Of a DNA stretch of 64,000 nucleotides, positions 56,891-64,000 are shown one piece after another. Both the position numbers and the translations under genes were made by a program. This DNA comes from an uncultured Pseudomonadales bacterium (GTDB taxonomy: Bacteria; Pseudomonadota; Gammaproteobacteria; Pseudomonadales; Balneatricaceae): the NCBI GenBank assembly GCA_943787595.1, contig CALSNA010000001.1, forward strand, positions 186,001 to 250,000, written 5' to 3'. The first letter of the stretch is position 1. Each line of letters opens with the position of its first letter. The notes under the pieces were generated by a model. It saw only the letters and a program-made list of their open reading frames with translations. It ran no database searches and was not told where the DNA came from.

Positions 56891-57544
56891 ATGTACTATT
56901 CGGTAAAAGAAATTTTTTATACTCTTCAGGGAGAAGGTCATCAGAGTGGCCGGCCAGCAGTATTTTGCCGATTCTCTGGTTGTAACCTATGGACTGGCAG
57001 TCATCGTAGTCGTATTGGCAGTATGTGCAACTTTTGTGACACTGACTTTGTGGGTGTAGATGGTGTTAAAGGTGGTCGCTTTGCAACTGCAGAAGCTTTG
57101 GCACAGGCTGTGATCAATGCTTGGCCTCGCCATGTTTTGGGTCTACCGTTGGTTGTTTGTACAGGAGGGGAGCCGATGCTTCAGGTGGACGAATCCTTGG
57201 TTCATGCCTTGCATTGCCAAGGTTTGGAAGTCGCGATAGAAACTAATGGCACCTTGCCGGTGGTGCCTGGAGTGGATTGGATTTGTGTTAGTCCTAAGGG
57301 CATTGCCCCATTGCAGCAAACTTCTGGCGATGAACTGAAGCTAGTTTATCCCCAGGCCCAAGCTTTGCCAGAACAGTTCAGTACTCTGGATTTTAAGCAT
57401 TTTTATCTCCAGCCCATGGATGTATCATTTATCGCTAGTAAAGTTGGCGCTGAAGATACAGTGCGCCAGGCGGTAGATTATTGTCTTGAGCACCCCCAAT
57501 GGCGTTTGAGTCTTCAGACGCACAAAATAATTGGGATTGCCTGA
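56891..57544 (+). CDS. queE: 7-carboxy-7-deazaguanine synthase
   Basis: 217 residues from ATG 56891; TTG codons just upstream (56882) are also in frame. Radical-SAM enzyme with Cys spaced as C-x14-C-x2-C (GCNLW ... CNFC), [11 protein letters not shown] and AIETNGT. Its TGA overlaps the queD ATG (TGATG), so translation is coupled. Confidence 0.95.
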   Translation: MYYSVKEIFYTLQGEGHQSGRPAVFCRFSGCNLWTGSHRSRIGSMCNFCDTDFVGVDGVKGGRFATAEALAQAVINAWPRHVLGLPLVVCTGGEPMLQVDESLVHALHCQGLEVAIETNGTLPVVPGVDWICVSPKGIAPLQQTSGDELKLVYPQAQALPEQFSTLDFKHFYLQPMDVSFIASKVGAEDTVRQAVDYCLEHPQWRLSLQTHKIIGIA

Positions 57545-57900
57545 TGGAAATATATAAGGATTTCAGTTTTGATGCAGCCCACCGACTGCCTAATGTCCCG
57601 GATGGGCATAAGTGTGGTCGATTGCATGGACACACCTTTCAGTTGCGCATTGTGGTAAGTGGATTAGTGTCTGAAGACAGTGGTTGGATTATGGATTTTG
57701 CCGATATTAAGGCGCGATTCAGGCCTATCTATGACCAATTGGATCACCACTTTCTCAATGAAATCGATGGTCTTGAAAATCCAACTAGTGAGATACTGGT
57801 CCAGTGGATTTGGCAGCAATTAAAGCCAGTAATACCTCAGTTGATTCGTTTAGAGCTGAAGGAAACCTGCACTTCAGGATGCGTTTATGATGGTTTGTGA
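57544..57900 (+). CDS. queD: 6-carboxy-5,6,7,8-tetrahydropterin synthase
   Basis: 118 residues. Zinc His and catalytic Cys in [20 protein letters not shown] followed by GH, then MDFADIK, DHHFLN and a C-terminal ELKETCTSG with Glu. Converts dihydroneopterin triphosphate for queuosine synthesis. Last of the que operon. Confidence 0.95.
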   Translation: MEIYKDFSFDAAHRLPNVPDGHKCGRLHGHTFQLRIVVSGLVSEDSGWIMDFADIKARFRPIYDQLDHHFLNEIDGLENPTSEILVQWIWQQLKPVIPQLIRLELKETCTSGCVYDGL

Positions 57901-58559
57901 ATTATTTAACAGGCCTTTGCTTCGTTGGGATAATCTGCGTGATTGGAGCTATCTGGTAGCATTACTGTTGAACAACGGTTTTGGTTTTTGGGAATGTATT
58001 CGTGATATATGTATCTGTCAGTATCGTTTTATCCCGGTAACAAGCATTAATTGTCTAGAGTTTATTATGCTGGTTTTGCGCTGTGCTTCAACTGAATCAT
58101 GGCGCAAGCGTATCACCTATAACTTAAGCCATACGAAAGCTAAAATCATCCTGATATAACATTTGCCAAGCATTTAATAATGCCTAAGCGCCTGCCATAC
58201 TCAATCTTAAAGTTAACGCTAAACTGAATTAGGCTTTAATGACAACATTTTTATTATCTGCTTAGGAGTTGATGCCTATAATTTTGGCTTGTCTGCTGAG
58301 CTTAGTCTCAGTAAATATCGAATTTGCCAGACGCTATTGTGATGTTAACTAGATCAAGGCGTTATTAACGCCGCAACAAACTTCAGAAATTTAGTGTTGT
58401 ATCTGTCTACTACTGCATGAACAAAGTTAACTTATTTGTCACTGCGGACATCAAAAAAGTTGCTCTTGTTTTCAGCTATTGCTCCATAGAGCTGTGCTTG
58501 TTGTAGTCAAATCAGTTAAAATAGTGTTTTTTATTGATGGTTAAACCAATTAAACTGCT
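57901..58559. other. queD-prfB intergenic region
   Basis: About 660 bases. A 90-codon frame at 57887-58159 overlaps the queD end but matches nothing known and is Cys/Trp-rich, so it is not called. No recJ or dsbC relic, which often precede prfB, was recognised. Confidence 0.4.
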
Positions 58560-59658
58560 ATGTTTGAGATTAACCCTTATCGACAAACCATTACAAACCT
58601 TGCTCAACGTACTGAAGCGCTCAGGGGGTATCTTTGACTATGCAGTTAAGCGTGAACGACTAGTTGAGGTAGAGCGGGAACTTGAACAGCCAGATATTTG
58701 GAATGATACTAGCCATGCTCAGTCTCTGGGCCAGGAGCGTGCTCTCTTGGGGGGTGTCGTAAACACTATTGATGCTGTGATGGATGGGCTTGAAGAAGCT
58801 AGTGAACTACTCAATTTGGCTGTAGAAGAAAATGATGCTGACACGCTAGCTGAAGTTGGTGTAGAACTACAGCAACTGAACATAAAGCTGGAACAACTGG
58901 AATTCCGTCGCATGTTTGCCGGCTCTATGGATGCCAATCCATGTTTTCTCGAGATACAGTCCGGTTCAGGTGGAACTGAGGCACAGGACTGGGCCGAAAT
59001 GCTGCTGCGCATGTATTTGCGCTGGAGTGAGTCCAAAGGCTTCACCGCTGAGCTAATGGATATTAGTCATGGAGATGTAGCAGGTATTAAAAGTGCTACG
59101 GTTCACTTCAAGGGTGACTACTGTTTTGGCTGGTTACGTACAGAGACAGGGGTGCATCGATTGGTGCGTAAGTCGCCTTTTGATGCTGGTAATCGTCGAC
59201 ATACGTCCTTTGCTTCTGTTTTTGTATCGCCAGAGATTGATGATGCTGTGGAAATTGCAATCAATCCGGCTGATTTAAGAGTGGATACCTATCGTGCTAG
59301 TGGTGCTGGAGGTCAGCATGTCAATAAAACTGATTCTGCCATCCGCATTACCCACATGCCCAGTGGTATTGTGGTGCAATGTCAAAATCAACGCTCTCAG
59401 CACCAAAACCGTGAAGCAGCTATGAAACAACTGCGTGCACGCCTTTACGAGCAGGAAATGCTTAAGCGCCAGGCTGCTGCCCAGGAATTGGAAGACGCCA
59501 AGGCAGACATTGGCTGGGGCAGCCAGATTCGCTCTTATGTATTGGATGATCAACGCATCAAAGATTTGCGCACCCAGGTGCAAACCAGTGGCTGTGACAA
59601 AGTATTAAACGGTGATTTGGATTTGTTTATTGAAGCCAGCTTAAAAGCTGGATTGTAA
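58560..59658 (+). CDS. prfB: Peptide chain release factor 2 (programmed +1 frameshift)
   Basis: Begins ATG 58560 ([20 protein letters not shown]). The in-frame TGA at 58635-58637 is bypassed by a +1 shift into the main frame. RF2 recognises UGA and UAA. SPF anticodon-like motif in [16 protein letters not shown] and GGQ in [20 protein letters not shown]. Total length near 365 residues, normal. Directly upstream of lysS as in E. coli. Confidence 0.97.
58620..58638 (+). promoter_or_regulatory. prfB programmed frameshift site
   Basis: AGGGGGTATCTTTGAC: an internal Shine-Dalgarno-like AGGGGG, three bases, then CTT TGA C. This is the conserved RF2 autoregulatory slippery site. Confidence 0.95.
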
Positions 59659-59677
59659 TCTTAAGTAAAGGTAGTTC

Positions 59678-61177
59678 ATGACTGGTTTAAGCTCAAACAA
59701 AAATACTGCCCGAGACAACAATAAATTAATTTTGGAACGGCGTGCCAAGTTAGCTCAACATCGTCAGCAGGGGCAAGCGTTTCCCAATGACTTTCGGCGC
59801 CAGCACTATGCTGATGACCTACAGTGTAATTACGGCTCTTTTGATAAAACTCATCTGGCTAGCCAAGCCCTGCCAGTAGTGGTAGCTGGGCGGATCATGC
59901 GTAATCGTGGCGCCTTTATTGAGATTGAGGATGTCAGTGGCTGTATCCAACTCTATGTCAACCGTAAAGTATTAAGTTCACAGCAACTGGCTGATATTAA
60001 AAGCTGGGATTTGGGTGATATAGTAGGTGCTACTGGCAGTTTACAGAAATCAGGCCGAGGTGAACTGTATGTCGATATGGTTGAGTCGCATCTATTGACC
60101 AAGGCGCTACGCCCTTTACCAGACAAATATCATGGTTTGACTGATCAAGAGCTACGCTATCGCCAGCGTTATGTGGATTTAATCGTTAACCCTGAGTCGC
60201 GGCGGGTATTTCGTCAACGCTCACAAATTGTGGATGCTATCCGCCGTTATTTACAGAGTTTGGAATTTCTTGAAGTAGAAACACCTATGATGCAAGTGAT
60301 TCCTGGTGGTGCTACAGCACGACCATTTGTGACGCATCATCATGCTTTAGATCGGGATATGTTCTTACGCGTTGCTCCAGAGTTATATCTGAAACGACTA
60401 GTGGTAGGTGGTTTTGAGAAGGTTTTTGAAATCAATCGTAACTTTCGCAATGAAGGTTTGTCTACTCGCCATAATCCTGAATTCACCATGCTAGAATTTT
60501 ACTGGGCTTATGCCGACTATAAGGATCTGATGGACTTGACCGAAGATATGTTGCGGCAAGTAGTTAGTCAAGTACTGGGTAGCTTGCAGCTTCAATACCA
60601 GGGTAACCATTACGACCTATCTAAGTCATTTGCTCGTTGGTCTGTTTTCGATGCTATTTTACATCACAACCCTGATGTGACTGTGGCCCAGCTATCTGGT
60701 CTTCAGAATGCCCGATCTTTGGCGGCCAAATTTGGTATACCCTTGCAAGATCACTGGAGTTTGGGAAAAGTACAGATTGAAATTTTTGAAGCGACTGTCG
60801 AGCATAGGCTCAACCAGCCTACATTCATTACTCAATATCCTACCGAAGTTTCACCCCTATCTCGCCGAAATGATCATAATCCATTAGTGACTGATCGGTT
60901 TGAATTATTTATTGCTGGTCGGGAGTTAGCCAATGGCTTTTCTGAACTCAATGATGCCGAAGACCAGGCGCGCCGGTTCCATGACCAAGTGGCAGAGAGA
61001 GATGCTGGTGATGCTGAAGCCATGTACTTTGATAATGACTATATTACTGCTCTGGAATATGGTTTGCCACCAACGGCTGGAGAAGGCATTGGCATAGATC
61101 GTTTGGTGATGTTGCTAACTGATTCACCATCTATTCGTGACGTGCTATTATTCCCGCATATGCGCCCAGCAAGATAA
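59678..61177 (+). CDS. lysS: Lysyl-tRNA synthetase (class II)
   Basis: 499 residues. OB-fold anticodon domain ([20 protein letters not shown]), class II motif 1 around [17 protein letters not shown], motif 2 [20 protein letters not shown] and motif 3 [15 protein letters not shown]. Follows prfB by 19 bases; likely cotranscribed. Confidence 0.97.
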   Translation: MTGLSSNKNTARDNNKLILERRAKLAQHRQQGQAFPNDFRRQHYADDLQCNYGSFDKTHLASQALPVVVAGRIMRNRGAFIEIEDVSGCIQLYVNRKVLSSQQLADIKSWDLGDIVGATGSLQKSGRGELYVDMVESHLLTKALRPLPDKYHGLTDQELRYRQRYVDLIVNPESRRVFRQRSQIVDAIRRYLQSLEFLEVETPMMQVIPGGATARPFVTHHHALDRDMFLRVAPELYLKRLVVGGFEKVFEINRNFRNEGLSTRHNPEFTMLEFYWAYADYKDLMDLTEDMLRQVVSQVLGSLQLQYQGNHYDLSKSFARWSVFDAILHHNPDVTVAQLSGLQNARSLAAKFGIPLQDHWSLGKVQIEIFEATVEHRLNQPTFITQYPTEVSPLSRRNDHNPLVTDRFELFIAGRELANGFSELNDAEDQARRFHDQVAERDAGDAEAMYFDNDYITALEYGLPPTAGEGIGIDRLVMLLTDSPSIRDVLLFPHMRPAR

Positions 61178-61838
61178 TGAGCTTTAATGCAGTTATAATA
61201 ACTGGTCTTGATTATCTATTTTAATTGTATCGAAGCATTGGATTTAACTTACTGCCTATTAAAGCTTCACTGCTGGCCTAAGTTATTCAGAAAGCTGGAT
61301 GGCTTTAAAGGTCTGTAATTTTGAGTATAAAGCTGATTCTACAACTAGAAATAAACATTCCATGCCGCAATATACCAATTTTATTAGCCGTCTATGGGGT
61401 TAATAGTTCCCGTGCCTTGGTGTTAATATGAAATTTGACGAATCTATCTAAGACGGCGCAAGCAAATTATGATTCAAATATCATGAAGTCAGTTAATATC
61501 TGATTAACAGGCAATTCTGATCTGGATACATTTTTAACAGGGTTAGTGCTATCGTGAGTAGGCAACAGATAGGCTATGCCGAATATCCTGACGAAAGTCT
61601 TGCAAAAATCACCGATATCGCATAGAGTCTAATTGGTAGCCTCTTGAATTTTAATGCACATACATACAACTCGATCTAAGGCAATTTCGGTAAGTAAAAA
61701 CCGATTAATCGTATGTTACCTTAAAAAAATCATCATCAAATTCTAATATGTTTTCTTAGGAAAGATAAAATAAAACTAGATTAGCTACATTAAAAATGTT
61801 GCATAACTGATCTCTTAAAAAACAGGCTGAAGAACAAA
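61178..61838. other. lysS-glutaminase intergenic region
   Basis: About 660 bases, AT-rich, with stops in all frames and no recognisable gene remnant or RNA. The stretch 61700-61800 is a likely promoter zone for the glutaminase. Confidence 0.4.
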
Positions 61839-63437
61839 ATGACCAAAACATCAACAAAAAGAAAATTGCAATCATCTGCTGATGAGAAACGATTGACTTC
61901 ATCCGTGGTTGAACTTAATTTGTCAACCTCACGGTCCTTATTTAAGTCTCTTGATTTAAATGGAGATGGATTCATTATCAAATCTGATCTAATTAATTCA
62001 TTGGAACAGAGAGGTATATTGCCAGATGATATAAGAATCAGTGAAACTATAAAAAAATTATCGCCACTTTCTGATGCGGATAAAATTGACCAGCATTTGT
62101 TTCACGAGGTTATTTCTCAAAATCTAACCCTGATAGAGCGTTCTCTGAAAGGTGATTTGATTATTCCTGATTTTATAACATTTTCGGATATAGTCACCGA
62201 TATCTATGAAGCAGTGCGGCCAAATCAAGGTGGTGCCGTAGCAGATTATATTCCACAGTTAGCTAGAGTAAACCCGGAAAACTATGCTATCTCAATATGC
62301 ACCGTTGATGGGCAACGACTCAGTCTAGGCAATCATGATGTCTCATATTGTGTTCAGTCTACTTGCAAACCTATAAACTATTGCATAGCCATGGAAAAAA
62401 ATGGCGAAAAGAAGGTGCACCAACATGTTGGCCGTGAGCCCAGTGGTCGTGGATTCAATGAGCTTACCTTGAACAAGGATGGCTTGCCGCATAATCCGAT
62501 GATTAATGCTGGAGCAATCATGTCATGTGCATTGATACATCCGGAACTGGATGTATCAGAACGCTTTGATAAGGTAATGAGTTTCTGGCAAGCCATGTCA
62601 GGCGATGTGCGTCCAGGATTCAACAATGCCGTTTACTTGTCGGAACGACAAACAGCTGATCGCAATTATGCTCTTGGCTACTTTATGAGAGAAAAAAATG
62701 CTTTCCCGGAAAATACGGATTTACATGAGATTTTAGAGTTCTATTTCCAATGCTGTTCAATTGAGTTGACTGCTGGAGCTCATGCAAATGTAGCAGCAAC
62801 ACTTGCCAATGGAGGTATTTGCCCTGCAACAGGTAGCAGGGTGATGAGTGCTGAAACAGCAAAATGTTGTTTATCATTAATGTACTCATGTGGCATGTAC
62901 GACTTCTCAGGTGAATTTGCTTTTTCCGTAGGCTTGCCTGCAAAGAGTGGCGTTTCAGGTTCGCTTATCCTAGTCATTCCTGGTGTGTGCGGTATCACTA
63001 TCTGGTCTCCTCGACTTGATGAATATGGTAACTCTGTTCGTGCCGTTGATATCTCACAACGATTGGTTGATAGGCTTAATTTTCATATTTATGATAGTTT
63101 AATTACCGACAGCAACAAACATGATCCACTTTTACAAAAAAATGAAGAAAAATTAAAAGGAGTTATGGTAGCTAACTATGCGGCTAGTCAAGGAGATTTA
63201 AATGAAATAAAAAATCTGGATGCCAGAGGCCTTGATATAGACGTAGCAGATTATGATGGTCGCACACCACTGCATGTTGCTGCAGCTGAAGGACATATTA
63301 ATATTATTGAGTTTTTTATTGAAACAAAAAGAAACCTTTCTCCAAGGGATAGGTGGGGCGCAACGCCACTGGAAGACGCCAAGCAGGGTAAGCATACAAG
63401 TATTGTTGAGTTACTTCAAAGTCATACTAATCATTAA
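61839..63437 (+). CDS. glsA: Glutaminase with EF-hand-like N-terminus and C-terminal ankyrin repeats
   Basis: 532 residues. Residues ~30-70 carry an EF-hand-like loop (SLDLNGDGFIIKSDL). The serine-dependent beta-lactamase-like glutaminase domain (~125-425) has YIPQLARVNPENYAISICTV, YCVQSTCKPINYCI with Ser-x-x-Lys, GREPSGRGFNEL, PHNPMINAGAIMS and YDFSGEFAFSVGLPAKSGVS. Two ankyrin repeats (DYDGRTPLHVAAAEGHINII, WGATPLEDAKQGKHTSIVEL) end it. It releases ammonia from glutamine. The layout is that of animal kidney-type glutaminase, with motifs closely matching, rather than the usual ~310-residue bacterial enzyme. Confidence 0.93.
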   Translation: MTKTSTKRKLQSSADEKRLTSSVVELNLSTSRSLFKSLDLNGDGFIIKSDLINSLEQRGILPDDIRISETIKKLSPLSDADKIDQHLFHEVISQNLTLIERSLKGDLIIPDFITFSDIVTDIYEAVRPNQGGAVADYIPQLARVNPENYAISICTVDGQRLSLGNHDVSYCVQSTCKPINYCIAMEKNGEKKVHQHVGREPSGRGFNELTLNKDGLPHNPMINAGAIMSCALIHPELDVSERFDKVMSFWQAMSGDVRPGFNNAVYLSERQTADRNYALGYFMREKNAFPENTDLHEILEFYFQCCSIELTAGAHANVAATLANGGICPATGSRVMSAETAKCCLSLMYSCGMYDFSGEFAFSVGLPAKSGVSGSLILVIPGVCGITIWSPRLDEYGNSVRAVDISQRLVDRLNFHIYDSLITDSNKHDPLLQKNEEKLKGVMVANYAASQGDLNEIKNLDARGLDIDVADYDGRTPLHVAAAEGHINIIEFFIETKRNLSPRDRWGATPLEDAKQGKHTSIVELLQSHTNH

Positions 63438-63468
63438 GTTACTTAAAGCATACCGGAGGTAAATAGAT

Positions 63469-63750
63469 ATGAAAGATGCAATGGGCCTATGCTGGGCTGC
63501 CTATCAAGGAGACTTAAATGAAATTTGTCGTCTTGTAGCAGCAGGTGTTGAATTGGATGAGACGGATTACGATGGTCGCACCTGCCTTCATATTGCTGCA
63601 GCTGAAGGTAAAATAGATGTAGTAAAGTTCCTTTTGGCAAAAGATGTTAACGTGATGCCAAAAGACCGTTGGGACAATACTCCCATAGATGAGGCGAAGA
63701 GAAGTGGTCATGCTGATATGGTCAATCTTTTAACGAGCAAATCCAAATAA
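63469..63750 (+). CDS. Small ankyrin-repeat protein, related to the glutaminase tail
   Basis: 93 residues, preceded by GGAGG. GLCWAAYQGDLNEICRLVAA, DYDGRTCLHIAAAEGKIDVV and KDRWDNTPIDEAKRSGHADM form about 2.5 ankyrin repeats. Closely similar to the glutaminase C-terminus 32 bases upstream, from which it may derive by duplication. It lacks any catalytic domain or signal peptide; probably a protein-binding partner or regulator (inference). Confidence 0.82.
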   Translation: MKDAMGLCWAAYQGDLNEICRLVAAGVELDETDYDGRTCLHIAAAEGKIDVVKFLLAKDVNVMPKDRWDNTPIDEAKRSGHADMVNLLTSKSK

Positions 63751-64000
63751 ATTAATTTATTCATGGATTAGTCTAAAACGCAAGCTTACTAAGCTTCATT
63801 AGAATATGATTCTCACCCTTATACTCTAAAGCCAGTGTCGTTTAGATGCTGGTAGTTTATTTCAATTTGAGCCAAGGTACTTCCCGTACCCTGACTAATA
63901 ATTTAAATTTCCTACCATTGCTGTAGATAACTTGAGGAATTTATTAATTCAGTAGGGTTATAAGGATTGAAATACAACCATAGTATGTAAATGTAGTTGA
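63751..64000. other. Window end, no gene seen
   Basis: 250 bases after the ankyrin gene with no supportable coding frame or RNA. Confidence 0.4.

Noticed and set aside
57887-58159. 90-codon frame overlapping the end of queD
   Set aside because: Cys/Trp-rich and unlike any family I know. It overlaps queD and reads like chance translation.
58534-58559. Upstream ATG giving a longer, uninterrupted prfB
   Set aside because: It would read the wrong frame for the first residues. The frame from 58560 matches RF2 and meets the classic frameshift site.
1-64000. tRNA or rRNA genes
   Set aside because: Looked for conserved tRNA T-arm sequences on both strands and for rRNA cores by eye; nothing convincing. 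An automated search could still find one.

Overview
The window looks like part of a gammaproteobacterial chromosome. The gene orders thiL-nusB-ribH-ribB(X), guaB-guaA, prfB-lysS and queC-queE-queD, and a prfB programmed frameshift, are typical of that class. Base composition is moderate and AT-leaning by eye. A sulfonate-degradation locus points to a marine or animal-associated setting. There are many nonsense and frameshift relics, which suggests ongoing genome decay, and a glutaminase with the animal-type EF-hand/glutaminase/ankyrin layout. Together these fit a host-associated lineage, but the species cannot be named from this sequence.

Layout. (1) 1-1.24 kb: C-terminus of a class IV aminotransferase, then alr. 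(2) 1.9-9.5 kb: a decaying C2-sulfonate (isethionate/taurine type) locus. It has a truncated LacI regulator, truncated GMC dehydrogenase, broken TerC-like protein and broken TRAP binding protein, next to an intact fused TRAP permease and intact sulfoacetaldehyde acetyltransferase (xsc). (3) 9.7-10.6 kb: a dead IS3-type insertion sequence with both inverted repeats. (4) 11.0-40.56 kb: a large accretion island ending exactly in the 3' end of guaA. (5) 40.5-64 kb: mostly intact housekeeping genes: guaA, guaB, xseA, pgpA (broken), thiL, nusB, ribH, ribBX, ribD, nrdR, an EamA permease, gshA, pckA, queCED, prfB, lysS. The block ends with the glutaminase and a separate ankyrin protein.

The island is the most unusual part. 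It reads as a tandem pile-up of one mobile-element family, about eight units, with the youngest next to guaA. The first unit (32.91-40.56 kb) is nearly complete and is bounded by a direct repeat, CTCCCACTCA, whose outer copy is the last codons of guaA. It encodes two convergent tyrosine recombinases, an HUH Rep-like endonuclease with all three motifs, and a conserved set of small proteins: DUF6626-like, MNKSALQD family, H-NS-like, SEWYD family and NPIAVRRR (DUF6641-like) family. The cargo always lies between the H-NS-like gene and the SEWYD gene. Older units keep the same order but lose recombinases and core genes by deletion. In three units the cargo start codon overlaps or abuts the H-NS-like stop or lies inside that gene, and in a fourth the cargo is fused to it. 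Cargo therefore seems to be expressed from the H-NS-like gene's promoter.

The cargo of all units has one theme, nonulosonic (pseudaminic-type) acid and surface-glycan decoration: two PseI synthases, a PseF-like cytidylyltransferase, a PseH-like and a second acetyltransferase, formyltransferase, epimerase, ATP-grasp, HAD phosphatase, carbamoyltransferase, SGNH esterase, sulfotransferase, glycosyltransferase, methyltransferase and a lipid-oligosaccharide flippase. My reading is that the guaA site acts as a landing dock where units of this family deliver interchangeable glycan-modifying cargo, and that old units are then eroded by recombination between their repeated core genes. No tRNA, rRNA or CRISPR array was recognised.
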